The notes: a model not told the origin generated them from the sequence alone. 64,000 bases of DNA from Chloroflexota bacterium (GCA_003228685.1 QIFC01000025.1:1-64000), one strand, 5' to 3'; counted from the stretch's first letter, positions 50,498 through 58,757 are shown. Program-made: numbers and translations.

Positions 50498-51237
50498 TGG
50501 TCACGATCGATCCAGTCAACCTAGACGCGCTCGTCGGCCGCTATCTGCTCCCGTCCGCACCGGACGTTCTGGTTGGTGAGGTGCGTGCGTACCTTGGGAA
50601 CAACGATCTTGACGAGATGCCTAGGGGTTCGCCTCACACGGAGCGCGCGGGAAACGGCCATGACGGCGGCCCGCTGCCGGAGTTCAGCCCCTGGCAGTTG
50701 CTCCACGTGACGAAATTGGCCCCGGCAGGCGTGGTCGAAGTCGCGTACCGATACTGGCGACGGAGCCACGCACCCGCGCTTGGTGCGGCTCCAGAAGCGC
50801 CAGCGCCCGATGTGGCGCTGGAACCGCCCACGCCGGAACCGCCGACGGACGATCAGGCACCCGCTCACGAGCCACGCGTGGACGCCGACCATCGCATGAG
50901 CGCGCTTGGCTCCGGCGGGAGCGCAGCTCCGCTTGAGGAGCGTCCGTGCGCGAGCGATGCTGTCGCCTTTATCGAGAGCGTCTCCGGCGAGCATCGCTTC
51001 GGCGTCGGCAGCGAACCGCTCAGGATCGGCGTCGATCCTGGCTGCGACGTACGGGTTCCGGGCGGCGACGCGAACGTCGATGTACGCATCTGGCCTCATG
51101 GCGATCGCTATCTGCTTCACGTCGCCGCCGGCGGTGTGCTCGTGAACGGCGCGTCCGCAAGCTGGGCTGTTCTCGACGACGGCGATATCCTGGAGATCGG
51201 CAATGCGACGTTCAGGTTTCGCCGCGAAGACACGTAA
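50497..51237 (+). CDS. FHA-like domain protein in the tad operon
   Basis: 246 residues. Residues 1-90 have no recognised domain (VNLDALVGRYLLPSAPDVLV, LDEMPRGSPHT). Residues 90-145 are a Pro/Ala/Glu-rich linker. Residues 155-243 resemble a forkhead-associated sandwich: HRFGVGSEPLRIGVDPGCDV, RVPGGDANVDVRIWPHGDRY, LLVNG-like GGVLVNGASASWAVLDDGDI and LEIGNATFRF. The canonical Arg/Ser phosphothreonine pocket is not clear. FHA proteins occur in secretion loci as phospho-dependent switches, but this one may not bind phosphate. It is co-translated with tadC. Confidence 0.65.
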   Translation: MVTIDPVNLDALVGRYLLPSAPDVLVGEVRAYLGNNDLDEMPRGSPHTERAGNGHDGGPLPEFSPWQLLHVTKLAPAGVVEVAYRYWRRSHAPALGAAPEAPAPDVALEPPTPEPPTDDQAPAHEPRVDADHRMSALGSGGSAAPLEERPCASDAVAFIESVSGEHRFGVGSEPLRIGVDPGCDVRVPGGDANVDVRIWPHGDRYLLHVAAGGVLVNGASASWAVLDDGDILEIGNATFRFRREDT

Positions 51238-51252
51238 CGGGCTAGTCAAGCC

Positions 51253-51960
51253 TTGCTGATCGGCCTCTTTGCCATCATCGGCCTCGTCGCCGGCGTTGCG
51301 CTCGAAGCTCTGATGGGGCGTCTTGCGTGGCCGGCCGACCACGCCGGACAGGCGGAAGACGCTGACGTACAGGGCGCAACGGTGCTCGCCGCCGAGGCTG
51401 GCGCGCTCGTCGTCGCGGCGGAGGCTTCGCACTGGCGGCGAAGGGTGCTCGTCATGGGCGTGGCCGCCGGCCTGTTCGCGGTAATTCCCGTTCGCTATGA
51501 CGGTGTCGCTGAGCTGGCCATCATCGCGGCCTACGTCTGCGTGCTGCTGCTGTGCGCGGGCACCGACTTGATCTCATATCGCGTTCCCAACGTCGTAACC
51601 TATCCGGCGATCGTTGGCGCGATCGTCGTGGGCGCCCTCATGCCCGACGCCGACATTCTCGAAGTGCTCGCGGGAGGCGCGCTGACCGGCGGCGTGCTGC
51701 TCGTGCCGTCGCTGATCACGGGCGGCATCGGCATGGGCATGGGCGACGTGAAGCTCGCGGCATTCGTCGGCCTTGCGGTCGGCTTCACGCACGCCGCGCC
51801 CGCGATGCTGATCATGGCGATCGGCGGCGGCGCGGTGGCCGTGTTCCTGCTCGTGACCGGCCTGCGCAAGAAGGGCGAGCCGATCCCGTACGCGCCGTTT
51901 ATCTCGGCGGGTGGCCTCGCCGTGCTCTTCTGGCAGGGCGCCGCGTTCGCTAGTCTCTGA
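51253..51960 (+). CDS. tadV: Prepilin peptidase, A24 family (TadV/CpaA)
   Basis: 235 residues from an apparent TTG at 51253; no better start is visible. Six to seven membrane helices. Both catalytic aspartates are present: CAGTDLISYRVPN (about residue 102) and GGIGMGMGDVKLAAFVG (GxGD motif, about 158). It would cleave the leader peptides of the pilin and of the TadE/TadG-like proteins after Gly. It closes the pilus operon, and the next gene, a methyltransferase, follows after three bases. Confidence 0.9.
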   Translation: MLIGLFAIIGLVAGVALEALMGRLAWPADHAGQAEDADVQGATVLAAEAGALVVAAEASHWRRRVLVMGVAAGLFAVIPVRYDGVAELAIIAAYVCVLLLCAGTDLISYRVPNVVTYPAIVGAIVVGALMPDADILEVLAGGALTGGVLLVPSLITGGIGMGMGDVKLAAFVGLAVGFTHAAPAMLIMAIGGGAVAVFLLVTGLRKKGEPIPYAPFISAGGLAVLFWQGAAFASL

Positions 51961-51963
51961 TCC

Positions 51964-52761
51964 ATGACCAACGAAGAGAATCAGGCGTGGCGAACCGCGA
52001 TGTGGGACGCTATTTCAGAGCGTTACGATCGTGAACTCGACCTGCGCTTCCGGCCAGCCCAGGAAGCACTCCTCGACCGCTCCGGCCTGGGCGCAAACCA
52101 GAGCGTGCTCGACATCGGCACAGGGACCGGCTCCGTGGCAATCGCGGCGTCGCACGCTGTGGGTGACGGAGGCGACGTGACCGGCATCGACGTCAGCGAT
52201 GGGATGCTCCGCATCGCTGATCGCCGGCTGATCGAAGAGACGAACATCATGTTCCGCAAGGGCTCGGTCGAAGAGATCCCAGCCGTCGACAACGCGTTCG
52301 ACGTCGTGCTCGCATCGCTCGTCATGATGTTCGTGCCGGACCGCGAGGCGGCCGCTCGTGAGATCGCGCGAGTGCTGAAGCCGGGAGGCCGGTTCGTGGC
52401 CTCCGTGTGGGGCAGCCCTGAGGAATGTGGTCTGGTGAAGTTCCAGGCGCTCGCCGGGTCGTTCGCGCCGGAGCAGCCAACACCCGGGATCGGCCCGTCC
52501 GCCCTGGCCGACCCGCTGCCGTTCCAGGCGCAGCTCCTGGACGCCGGCGTCGACACTGATGTCGAGACCGAGGAGTTCGACATCGAGTTCGAGACGTTCG
52601 ACCTCGCCTGGGACACCATCGCCACGGTCACCATCGGGGACCTGGAGCCGAGCGGTGTCGCCGAGGCCAAGCGCGCGGTCCAGGATGCTCTGTGGCCCAA
52701 CGGCGAGGGCCCCCAGACGTTCCGCAACGTTGTGCGCTTCATCGTCGAGAACAAGGGCTAG
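51964..52761 (+). CDS. Class I SAM-dependent methyltransferase
   Basis: 265 residues. QSVLDIGTGTGSVAIAASHA (motif I), DVTGIDVSDGMLRIADRRL, VDNAFDVVLASLVMMFVPDR and REIARVLKPGGRFVASVWGS make up a Methyltransf_11/UbiE-like core. The C-terminal 80 residues are acidic (DTDVETEEFDIEFETFDLAW). The substrate is unknown. The gap of three bases to tadV suggests co-transcription, but a role in pilus modification is only a possibility. Confidence 0.87.
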   Translation: MTNEENQAWRTAMWDAISERYDRELDLRFRPAQEALLDRSGLGANQSVLDIGTGTGSVAIAASHAVGDGGDVTGIDVSDGMLRIADRRLIEETNIMFRKGSVEEIPAVDNAFDVVLASLVMMFVPDREAAAREIARVLKPGGRFVASVWGSPEECGLVKFQALAGSFAPEQPTPGIGPSALADPLPFQAQLLDAGVDTDVETEEFDIEFETFDLAWDTIATVTIGDLEPSGVAEAKRAVQDALWPNGEGPQTFRNVVRFIVENKG

Positions 52762-52854
52762 GCAATTCTCGCTTGCCACCCTGGTTAGCTCTGTAGTATC
52801 ACGGTGTAGCTGCGCGACGCTGACCAGGCGTCGGCGCTGGGACAGGGGTGGTTC

Positions 52855-54084
52855 ATGTCTGAGACGTTAGCCGTAGACGGTGGCGCACCCTTCCGGCGCA
52901 AGAAGTGGCCGCAGTGGCCCGTCCACGACGAGCGTGAGGTCGAGGGCCTGCGCGCGGTCGTCAAGACCGGCAACTGGGGCGGCTTCCCTTCGCCGAACGT
53001 CGAGGCGGCCAAGTTCGCCGAGGCCTTCGCTAGCTACCACGGCGCCAAGTACGGCAACTGCACCGCCAGCGGCACGACCGCGCTCGAAGTCGCGCTGAAG
53101 GCCGCCGGCGTCGAGGCGGGCGACGAGGTGATTATGCCCGCGCTGACCTTCGTCGCGACCGCGGCCGCCGCGCTCTACATGGGCGCCGTGCCCGTCTTCG
53201 TCGACATCGACCCCGAGACCTGGTGCATCGACCCCGGCGAAGCCGAGCGCGCGATCACGGAACGAACCAAGGCGATCCTGCCGGTGCACCTCGGGTCGCG
53301 CATTGCCGACATGGACAGCATCATGGAGGTCGCTCGGGCGCGCGGCCTGCGCGTCGTCGAGGACTGCGCTCACATGCACGGCGGCTTCTGGGACGGGCAG
53401 GGCGTCGGTAGCATTGGGGACCTCGGCGCGTTCAGCTTCCAGAACACGAAGCTGATGACGGCGGGGGAGGGCGGCATCGTCCTCACCAACGACGACGACC
53501 TGGACGCGCGCTGCCACGCCTACGTCGACTGCGGCCGTCTGCGGCCCGAGGACAAGCCCGCCGAGGCCCAGGGCGTCTTCGGCTGGAACTATCGCATCAC
53601 GGAGTTCCAGGCCGCCATCCTCCGCGTCCAGCTCGAACGCCTGCCGGAGCAGGTCGAGCACCGCGAGGCAAACAAGGTCCGCCTTACGAACGCGCTCGAT
53701 GGTATCGACGGCCTCTCGATGCTCAAGCTCGACGAGCGCATCACGCAGCCGTCAGGCTACGGGTACTATTTTCGCTATCACGCCGACCACTTCGGCGGCG
53801 TCTCCCGCGACAAGTTCATGGTCGCGCTTCGTCACGAGGGGCTGCTCTGCTACGGCGCCTTCTACGAGCCGGTCTACAAGGACAAGCTCTTCGCCTGGCA
53901 GGACACCGGCGTCGATTACGACTACTCGCGCGTCTCCTGCCCGAACGCCTCCTGCCCGAACGCCGAGCGCGCCGCTTACGAGCAGAGCATCTGGATCCCC
54001 CACGAGCTGTTTCTCGGCGACGACGCCGATCTGGACGACATCATCACGATCATTGAGAAAGTGACGACCGCCTGGGCGCCCTGA
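52855..54084 (+). CDS. DegT/DnrJ/EryC1/StrS aminotransferase
   Basis: 409 residues, PLP fold type I. TASGTTALEVALKAAGVEAG, EVIMPALTFVATAAAALYMG, the PLP Asp in VVEDCAHMHGGFWDGQGVGS, and the Schiff-base Lys in FSFQNTKLMTAGEGGIVLTN, then FGWNYRITEFQAAI. Such enzymes aminate keto-sugars for surface glycans or act on cyclitols. A five-residue tandem duplication (SCPNA-SCPNA) near residue 362 comes from a 15-bp DNA repeat at 53935-53964. The gene has 93 bases upstream without a clear promoter. Confidence 0.9.
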   Translation: MSETLAVDGGAPFRRKKWPQWPVHDEREVEGLRAVVKTGNWGGFPSPNVEAAKFAEAFASYHGAKYGNCTASGTTALEVALKAAGVEAGDEVIMPALTFVATAAAALYMGAVPVFVDIDPETWCIDPGEAERAITERTKAILPVHLGSRIADMDSIMEVARARGLRVVEDCAHMHGGFWDGQGVGSIGDLGAFSFQNTKLMTAGEGGIVLTNDDDLDARCHAYVDCGRLRPEDKPAEAQGVFGWNYRITEFQAAILRVQLERLPEQVEHREANKVRLTNALDGIDGLSMLKLDERITQPSGYGYYFRYHADHFGGVSRDKFMVALRHEGLLCYGAFYEPVYKDKLFAWQDTGVDYDYSRVSCPNASCPNAERAAYEQSIWIPHELFLGDDADLDDIITIIEKVTTAWAP

Positions 54085-54118
54085 CTGAGTGCGATCAGCT
54101 GGAGCAGTTGGAGCTACG

Positions 54119-54862
54119 ATGACCACGGCGCAAGACCTTTTCGAACTTGTAGATGACCTGCGCTCGCACGTAGAAGAGGCTGCAGCAAGTCCGAAGTGGA
54201 TCAATGATGAGCAGTTCGCCAAGTCGTACAAGCAATTAGCACTAGAGGCGGGCGCGGCTTTTGGCAGTGATCCTGTGATTGGGGAACTCCAAGTTAGCAT
54301 CCCTCCGGAGATAGACGCATTGATCCACAGGGATCCTTCCTGCCTAACCACGTGGCTTCGGATGCAATTGGGCCGTCTGGCAATTAGGCTGGCTCAGCAT
54401 GCGAGACGAACTCAGGCAACTGAGACGGAAATCGCTGATCTCGACTTGAGCTTCATGGAGGATGGCGAATTGCGAAACGTCGTTTCTCATGACTTCGCCG
54501 AGGCTCAACAATCGTACTATTCTGACAGTCCTAAGGCGGCTGCCATCCTCTGTGGCTCTGTCATCGAAGGAATGCTGTTGGATGTTCTGCGACGGTCTGA
54601 AGTAGAAGAAGATGAACGCTTCGCTGCCTTTCTGAACAAGAAGAACCTGAGCAAAATGAACTGGGATTACACATCCCTCAGTACGCCATTGCAACTTGCC
54701 GCCTCGTTGGATCGCATTCGCCCTACGACGGCCAAGTTGGCCGATGGTGTTCGGGACTTCAGAAACACCGTTCATCCTGCTGTGGAGGTGCGCTCCGAGT
54801 CCCGAGCTGGAGAGCAGGATGAACGGTGTCTTGATAGCGATTGTTCGGCTCCTCGCCCATGA
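54119..54862 (+). CDS. Uncharacterised protein with lower GC and aberrant C-terminus
   Basis: 247 residues from the ATG at 54119 (TTGGAGCTACG upstream). The N-terminal half is helical; SPKAAAILCGSVIEGMLLDV and GVRDFRNTVHPAVEVR resemble the C-terminal part of DUF4145-like or abortive-infection-associated proteins, a weak similarity. After VHPAVEVR the sequence becomes low-complexity (SESRAGEQDERCLDSDCSAPRP) and is encoded by one arm of a long inverted repeat, so the natural end may have been replaced. The gene is less GC-rich than its neighbours and sits next to a toxin-antitoxin pair, suggesting a transferred defence-like island. Confidence 0.6.
   Translation: MTTAQDLFELVDDLRSHVEEAAASPKWINDEQFAKSYKQLALEAGAAFGSDPVIGELQVSIPPEIDALIHRDPSCLTTWLRMQLGRLAIRLAQHARRTQATETEIADLDLSFMEDGELRNVVSHDFAEAQQSYYSDSPKAAAILCGSVIEGMLLDVLRRSEVEEDERFAAFLNKKNLSKMNWDYTSLSTPLQLAASLDRIRPTTAKLADGVRDFRNTVHPAVEVRSESRAGEQDERCLDSDCSAPRP
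54765..54829. repeat. 17-bp perfect inverted repeat overlapping the gene end
   Basis: ACACCGTTCATCCTGCT (54765-54781) is repeated in inverse orientation at 54813-54829, separated by 31 bases. The repeat lies in coding sequence, before the stop codon at 54862. It could be a terminator, or the scar of a local inverted duplication. Confidence 0.65.
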
Positions 54863-54880
54863 TCTTGCTGACGCATAGAA

Positions 54881-54910
54881 TTGCATACGCATGCATAGCT
54901 ATGCTATCAT
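54881..54910 (+). promoter_or_regulatory. Promoter and palindromic operator of the toxin-antitoxin pair
   Basis: TTGCAT (54881-54886), 18 bases, TATCAT (54905-54910). The palindrome GCATAGCTATGC (54893-54904) fills the space before the -10. The ATG at 54920 is so close that the message should be leaderless or nearly so. Autorepression by the HTH antitoxin is the likely control. Confidence 0.65.
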
Positions 54911-54919
54911 AGGCATACT

Positions 54920-55429
54920 ATGGCAACCGAACCTAACGCAGAGCGCCTCCTGACTGTCAACGACGTGGCGGAGCGGCTGCAGGTGCACCCCATCACCGTG
55001 CGCCGCCATATTAAGGCGGGGGCGTTGCGAAGTGTCCGCGTCGGCCGGAGCGTCCGCGTCCGCGAGGCCGATCTGGAGGAGTACCTGGGAGCAGAGGACA
55101 ACGAGCAGGCCGAGTATCCCACGCCTACGCCGGAGTCCATCGCGGAGGTCCGGCGGATATTGGACAGCGTTCCTCGGCAAAAGCCGCCGCACCAATGGCC
55201 GCCCACGCAAGAGGAGATGGACCGCCGGAAGAAACTCACGGAGGAGACGTTCCGGCGCAGAGACGAGCGCGGCCCCATAGGTATCACGACTCAGGAACTA
55301 GTCCGGCAGGCGCGCCGGGATCTAGAGGAGAAATATGACCGTACCTCCTGGGCTAGTAGTCGACGCGTCCGTCGCGGCAAAGTGGCATCTGACCGACGAG
55401 AGCCTTATCGAGAGAGCGAACGTCCTTAG
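54920..55429 (+). CDS. HTH (excisionase/MerR-type) antitoxin of a PIN toxin
   Basis: 169 residues. Residues 12-60 are an excisionase-type winged helix: LLTVNDVAERLQVHPITVRR, HIKAGALRSVRVGRSVRVRE and ADLEEYLG. The rest is charged and helical (RRILDSVPRQKPPHQWPPTQ, TQELVRQARRDLEEKYDR) and presumably binds the toxin. The last 32 residues overlap the toxin gene in another frame (95 bases), an unusually long overlap, and look like read-through (SSRRVRRGKVASDRREP). It lacks a ribosome site but starts about at the predicted +1. Confidence 0.8.
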   Translation: MATEPNAERLLTVNDVAERLQVHPITVRRHIKAGALRSVRVGRSVRVREADLEEYLGAEDNEQAEYPTPTPESIAEVRRILDSVPRQKPPHQWPPTQEEMDRRKKLTEETFRRRDERGPIGITTQELVRQARRDLEEKYDRTSWASSRRVRRGKVASDRREPYRESERP

Positions 55430-55784
55430 AGCACGTTTCGATGCCGGCCGGACCGACCTCGCGGCTCCCTCGTTCATCCGTTACGAAGTCGCGCAGACGC
55501 TGGAGCGCGCTGAACGCGATGGCCGCATCGGCCCCGGCATGGCCGCGTCCGAACTCGCGACATTCTTGAGCTATGGTGTCCACGAGCAGGTCGATTCCGA
55601 CGCGATCGTATCGTCAGCTCAGCGCCTAGCAGGGGAAACCGGCGCCAGCGTGTATGATGCCCTGTACGTCGTGCATGCCGAGGCCATCCAATTTGAGGTC
55701 GTCACGGCCGACGAGCAACTCGCCCGCCAGATGTCCGGCCACGGCGTGCCCGTTCATCTGCTCTCAGAGCTAGATCTCTTCTGA
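55335..55784 (+). CDS. vapC: PIN-domain ribonuclease toxin (VapC-like)
   Basis: 149 residues; GAGGAG precedes the ATG at 55335. The PIN acidic residues are present: Asp in LVVDASVAAKW, Glu in FIRYEVAQTLERAE, Asp in GASVYDALYVVHAEA and Asp in EVVTADEQLARQM. VapC proteins cleave tRNA or rRNA when freed from their antitoxin. The antitoxin gene is directly upstream and overlaps. A fragment of a second copy with the same SVYDA codons lies at 56528. Confidence 0.9.
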   Translation: MTVPPGLVVDASVAAKWHLTDESLIERANVLRARFDAGRTDLAAPSFIRYEVAQTLERAERDGRIGPGMAASELATFLSYGVHEQVDSDAIVSSAQRLAGETGASVYDALYVVHAEAIQFEVVTADEQLARQMSGHGVPVHLLSELDLF

Positions 55785-55954
55785 CGCGCGCGGCGCTTCC
55801 TCGGCGATCGTTACGTCGCCTGGGCGCGTGGCGCCAGAGACGTAGAGCGGCATTCACGCCGACCGTCGCCTACTTGACGTTATTGAGACGTTATGTTCGA
55901 TGATGCCTGTCGTTCAGCTTCCTACGTCCCTCGGAGACTGCCTAATCCTTCGCA

Positions 55955-55983
55955 TTGCAAAGATTACCTATATCGACTATCAT
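55955..55983 (+). promoter_or_regulatory. Promoter of the decayed second toxin-antitoxin copy
   Basis: TTGCAA (55955-55960), 17 bases, TATCAT (55978-55983), followed by AGGC as in the first copy. The start codon (GTG at 55993) is again within ten bases, so the leaderless layout is conserved. The palindrome of the first copy is absent. Confidence 0.5.
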
Positions 55984-55992
55984 AGGCGCACT

Positions 55993-56605
55993 GTGGTCGC
56001 AGAGCCCGGCAACGAACGTCTCCTAACCGTCACCGACGTGGCGGAACACCTCCAGGTGCACCCCAACACGGTGCGCCGCCACATCAAGGTGGGCAAGCTG
56101 CGCGGTGCGCGTTGGGCGCAACGTGCGCATCCTCAGAGACGATCTGGAGGCGTACCTGCGGCCCGAGGGCGAGGAGCATGCGCGGCTTGACTGTGAGGAG
56201 TCGCAACGACTGCTCAATGAGGCCAGACGCCTGCTACAGCGGTTGCGGACGGAGCTTCCGCAGCATTATCCTCCCTCACGGCGAGAGATCGAACCCCAGC
56301 AGGATCTCGCGAATGGCCGCCTTCGGCAGACCAACGGTCAGGGCCACGTTGACGCTGGCACGAGGGAGGCCGCGGGCCAGGGCCGCCGCGTTCTTGAGGA
56401 GTACAAACGCGCCTCCGGAGGCAACGGTCGAAAGTTCTGACCCGGCCTGTATCTGCCCGGTGAGCACCACTGCACCAATCTAGCCCGCCTCGTGGGCCGA
56501 AATCTCCCGGCTTTTCGTTCGACGCTCGCCAGCGTGTATGATGCCGAGTGCTACGCGTATGCAGAAGTGGACTACGAACTTATGGCTGCCGCTGAGCTAG
56601 ACCTC
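55993..56605 (+). pseudogene. Decayed second HTH-antitoxin / PIN-toxin module
   Basis: From a GTG at 55993 the frame gives LLTVTDVAEHLQVHPNTVRR HIKVGKLRGAR, close to the intact antitoxin. Near 56107 the homology moves to another frame (VGRNVRILRDDLEAYLRP, then RLLQRLRTELPQHYPPSRRE), showing a frameshift. The toxin part is mostly lost: only the 3' end survives, with 18 identical bases at 56528-56545 (codons for ASVYDA) and a final ELDLS matching the intact ELDLF. An internal deletion of most of the PIN domain is inferred. The bases 55785-55954 before it hold no gene. Confidence 0.75.
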
Positions 56606-56607
56606 TC

Positions 56608-57948
56608 ATGACTCTCACAGCCGGCACCGCCACCTCCGTCATCACGCCGCCCGTTGGCACTTGGCTTGAGGGTTACGGCGGTAAGGACCACGGGTCGATT
56701 GGCGTGCACGACGACCTCTTCGCCCATGCGCTTGTCATCGACGACGGCGACACCACGATCGGCCTCGTCTCCTGCGACCTGCTCGGTGTCGACCGGCGGC
56801 TCGTGATGGAGGCCCGCCGCATCGCCGCCGATGCCACAGGCATGAGGCCGGAACACATCATGGTCGCCGCGACGCACACGCACCAGGGTCCAGCCGGCCT
56901 GCGCTTCGACGCCGACGACGAGCTGATGGACGTTACGGCGCGTGCTATCGCGGGGGCAATAACGCAGGCGCACGCCGCGAAACGGCCGGCCGTTCTCAAG
57001 TTCGGCAGCACGTCGGTCGATTCCATCATGCAAAACCGCCGCCACCCTGACTGGCCGGTCGACGCGGACCTCCACGTGCTCCTCTTCGACGATGTCGACC
57101 CGCTCCAGCCGCCTATCGCCGCGCTGGTGAACGGCGCCTGCCACCCGACCGTCCTCTACAGCGACAACTACTTTATCTCGGCTGACTATCCCGGCCACGC
57201 CGTTCGTGTCGTGGAGCAGACCTTCCCCGGCATCGGCATGCAGTTCTTCAACGGCGCCTGCGGCAACGTTAATCCGAACTGGATCAAGCAGACGCATGAG
57301 GAGGCGGAGCGCGTCGGCGTTGTTGTTGGCGCTGCTGCGGCGCGCTTGATCGCCGAACTGCGGCCCCTCGGCCACGTCCATCACGCCGACAACATCCGCT
57401 GGAGCGAACATCTCGAGAAGCCCGTCACCGCGGGCGAGCTGGTGGGGGACGTGCGATTGCGCGTCGCCAGCCGCAACGTCGACCTGCCGATCAAGACCTA
57501 CCTTCCCGACGAGGAGTACGCTGCAAAGCTGACCGAGTACAAGAGCCAGCTCGACGCTCTCGGCGACGCGCCCGACCCTGAGCAGCGACGTCCGATCATG
57601 GCGCAGCTCAATCGCTATCGGACGGAGCGCACGGCCGCGGCGGCGATGCGCTCGCGAGAGGGACGTTCGCTACACCCGGAGCTGATGGCCATCTCGTTCA
57701 CGCCCGGCCTCGGGCTCCTTGGCCTGCCTGGCGAGTGGTTCGTTGAGACCGCCGCTGGCATTCGCGAAGCCGCCGGCATCGAGCGCTTGCTGGTGGCCTG
57801 CTACGCCAACCACTACATGGGCTACGTTGTGCCAGAGGCCGCTTACGAAGAGGGCGGCTATGAGCCCGGCGTCTCGTTCCTTGCGCCTGAAGCCGAAGCG
57901 ATCGCCAAGAACGCCGCGATCGATCTCATGAAGGAGGTCCTGCAATGA
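56608..57948 (+). CDS. Neutral/alkaline ceramidase-like N-terminal domain protein
   Basis: 446 residues. TATSVITPPVGTWLEGYGGK, then LFAHALVIDDGDTTIGLVSC DLLG, VAATHTHQGPAGLRF (zinc His), LVNGACHPTVLY and FFNGACGNVNPNW are ordered motifs of the neutral/alkaline non-lysosomal ceramidase family N-terminal domain. There is no signal peptide, and the C-terminal Ig-like domain of true ceramidases is absent, so it is probably a cytoplasmic amidase or esterase on another substrate. It opens a six-gene operon and overlaps the PIG-L gene by four bases. Its ATG is close to the toxin remnant. Confidence 0.86.
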   Translation: MTLTAGTATSVITPPVGTWLEGYGGKDHGSIGVHDDLFAHALVIDDGDTTIGLVSCDLLGVDRRLVMEARRIAADATGMRPEHIMVAATHTHQGPAGLRFDADDELMDVTARAIAGAITQAHAAKRPAVLKFGSTSVDSIMQNRRHPDWPVDADLHVLLFDDVDPLQPPIAALVNGACHPTVLYSDNYFISADYPGHAVRVVEQTFPGIGMQFFNGACGNVNPNWIKQTHEEAERVGVVVGAAAARLIAELRPLGHVHHADNIRWSEHLEKPVTAGELVGDVRLRVASRNVDLPIKTYLPDEEYAAKLTEYKSQLDALGDAPDPEQRRPIMAQLNRYRTERTAAAAMRSREGRSLHPELMAISFTPGLGLLGLPGEWFVETAAGIREAAGIERLLVACYANHYMGYVVPEAAYEEGGYEPGVSFLAPEAEAIAKNAAIDLMKEVLQ

Positions 57949-58757
57949 GCAAGCGAGTGCTCGTCTTCGCTGCCCACGGCGACGATATGGAGTTCACCGC
58001 CGGAGGCACGATCGCGAAGTTCACCGATCGCGGCCACAGGGTTGCCCTGGTCGTCGCGACCGACAATGACAAGGGCTCGTTCGAGCTGTCCGCCGACGAG
58101 CTGCGCGCCGCTCGCGACAAGGAGATCCACGCCGCCGCCGAGCTGTTGGGCGTCGACAAGGTGGTCTGCCTCGGCTACTCCGACGGCGAGCTGCGCGAGC
58201 AGTGCCCCGTGCCCGAGCTGCGCGGCAAGTTCATGCGCATCATCCGCGAACTCAAGCCGGACATCACGATGACCTGGGACCCGTTCTCGCCTTACGAGGG
58301 GCACCCCGATCATCGGACGGTTGCCGCGGCGGCCAATGAGGCCGCCTCCTTCAGCCACTTTCCCCTCTATCACCCTGACCAGATCGAGGAGGGGCTGGAG
58401 CCGCACTTCGTCGGCGAGCAGTGGTACTTCGCCAAGTCGCCCCGCGACCAGAACAAGTTCGTCGACATCACGGACTACGTCGACAGGAAGATCGAGGCGC
58501 TCTACCTGCACGAGAGCCAGATGGTGCTCACGGTGCAGGACCTGCTCTATGCGCTAGAGGCCTCCGGTCTCAGCGTCCCGGCCCTGGACGGCCTCGATCC
58601 CCACGACTACAAGGCGGTGATCAACGCGCAGATCCGCGCCGTAACGGGCGCTGTCGGCCGCGCAAACGGGTTCGAGTACGCGGAGGGCTTCCGACGCGAG
58701 CGCTTCGGCCCCATCCCGCGCCTCGCCAAGGACCAAGAGCTGGAGGAGGACGTGTAA
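57945..58757 (+). CDS. PIG-L/LmbE family deacetylase
   Basis: 270 residues. KRVLVFAAHGDDMEFTAGGT contains the zinc motif (AAHGDD in place of the usual AHPDD), KEIHAAAELLGVDKVVCLGY and DGEL follow, and the third metal His is in FSPYEGHPDHRTVAAAANEA. These zinc enzymes remove acetyl groups from N-acetyl sugars such as GlcNAc-inositol. It overlaps the genes on both sides (ATGA and TAATG). With an amidase-like protein before and sugar oxidoreductases after, deacetylation of an amino-sugar conjugate is plausible. Confidence 0.9.
   Translation: MSKRVLVFAAHGDDMEFTAGGTIAKFTDRGHRVALVVATDNDKGSFELSADELRAARDKEIHAAAELLGVDKVVCLGYSDGELREQCPVPELRGKFMRIIRELKPDITMTWDPFSPYEGHPDHRTVAAAANEAASFSHFPLYHPDQIEEGLEPHFVGEQWYFAKSPRDQNKFVDITDYVDRKIEALYLHESQMVLTVQDLLYALEASGLSVPALDGLDPHDYKAVINAQIRAVTGAVGRANGFEYAEGFRRERFGPIPRLAKDQELEEDV

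Noticed and set aside
41136..51960. Missing outer-membrane secretin (rcpA) as a gap in the pilus locus
   Set aside because: Tad loci of monoderm bacteria lack it; the absence fits the inferred cell type and is not an anomaly.
54344..54892. Antisense open frame over the 54119 gene
   Set aside because: No protein-family features; its openness comes from the inverted repeat and composition.
58421..58756. N-terminal extension of the first Gfo/Idh/MocA protein
   Set aside because: The upstream 112 codons lie in the PIG-L gene in another frame; the ATG at 58757 begins the recognisable Rossmann motif.
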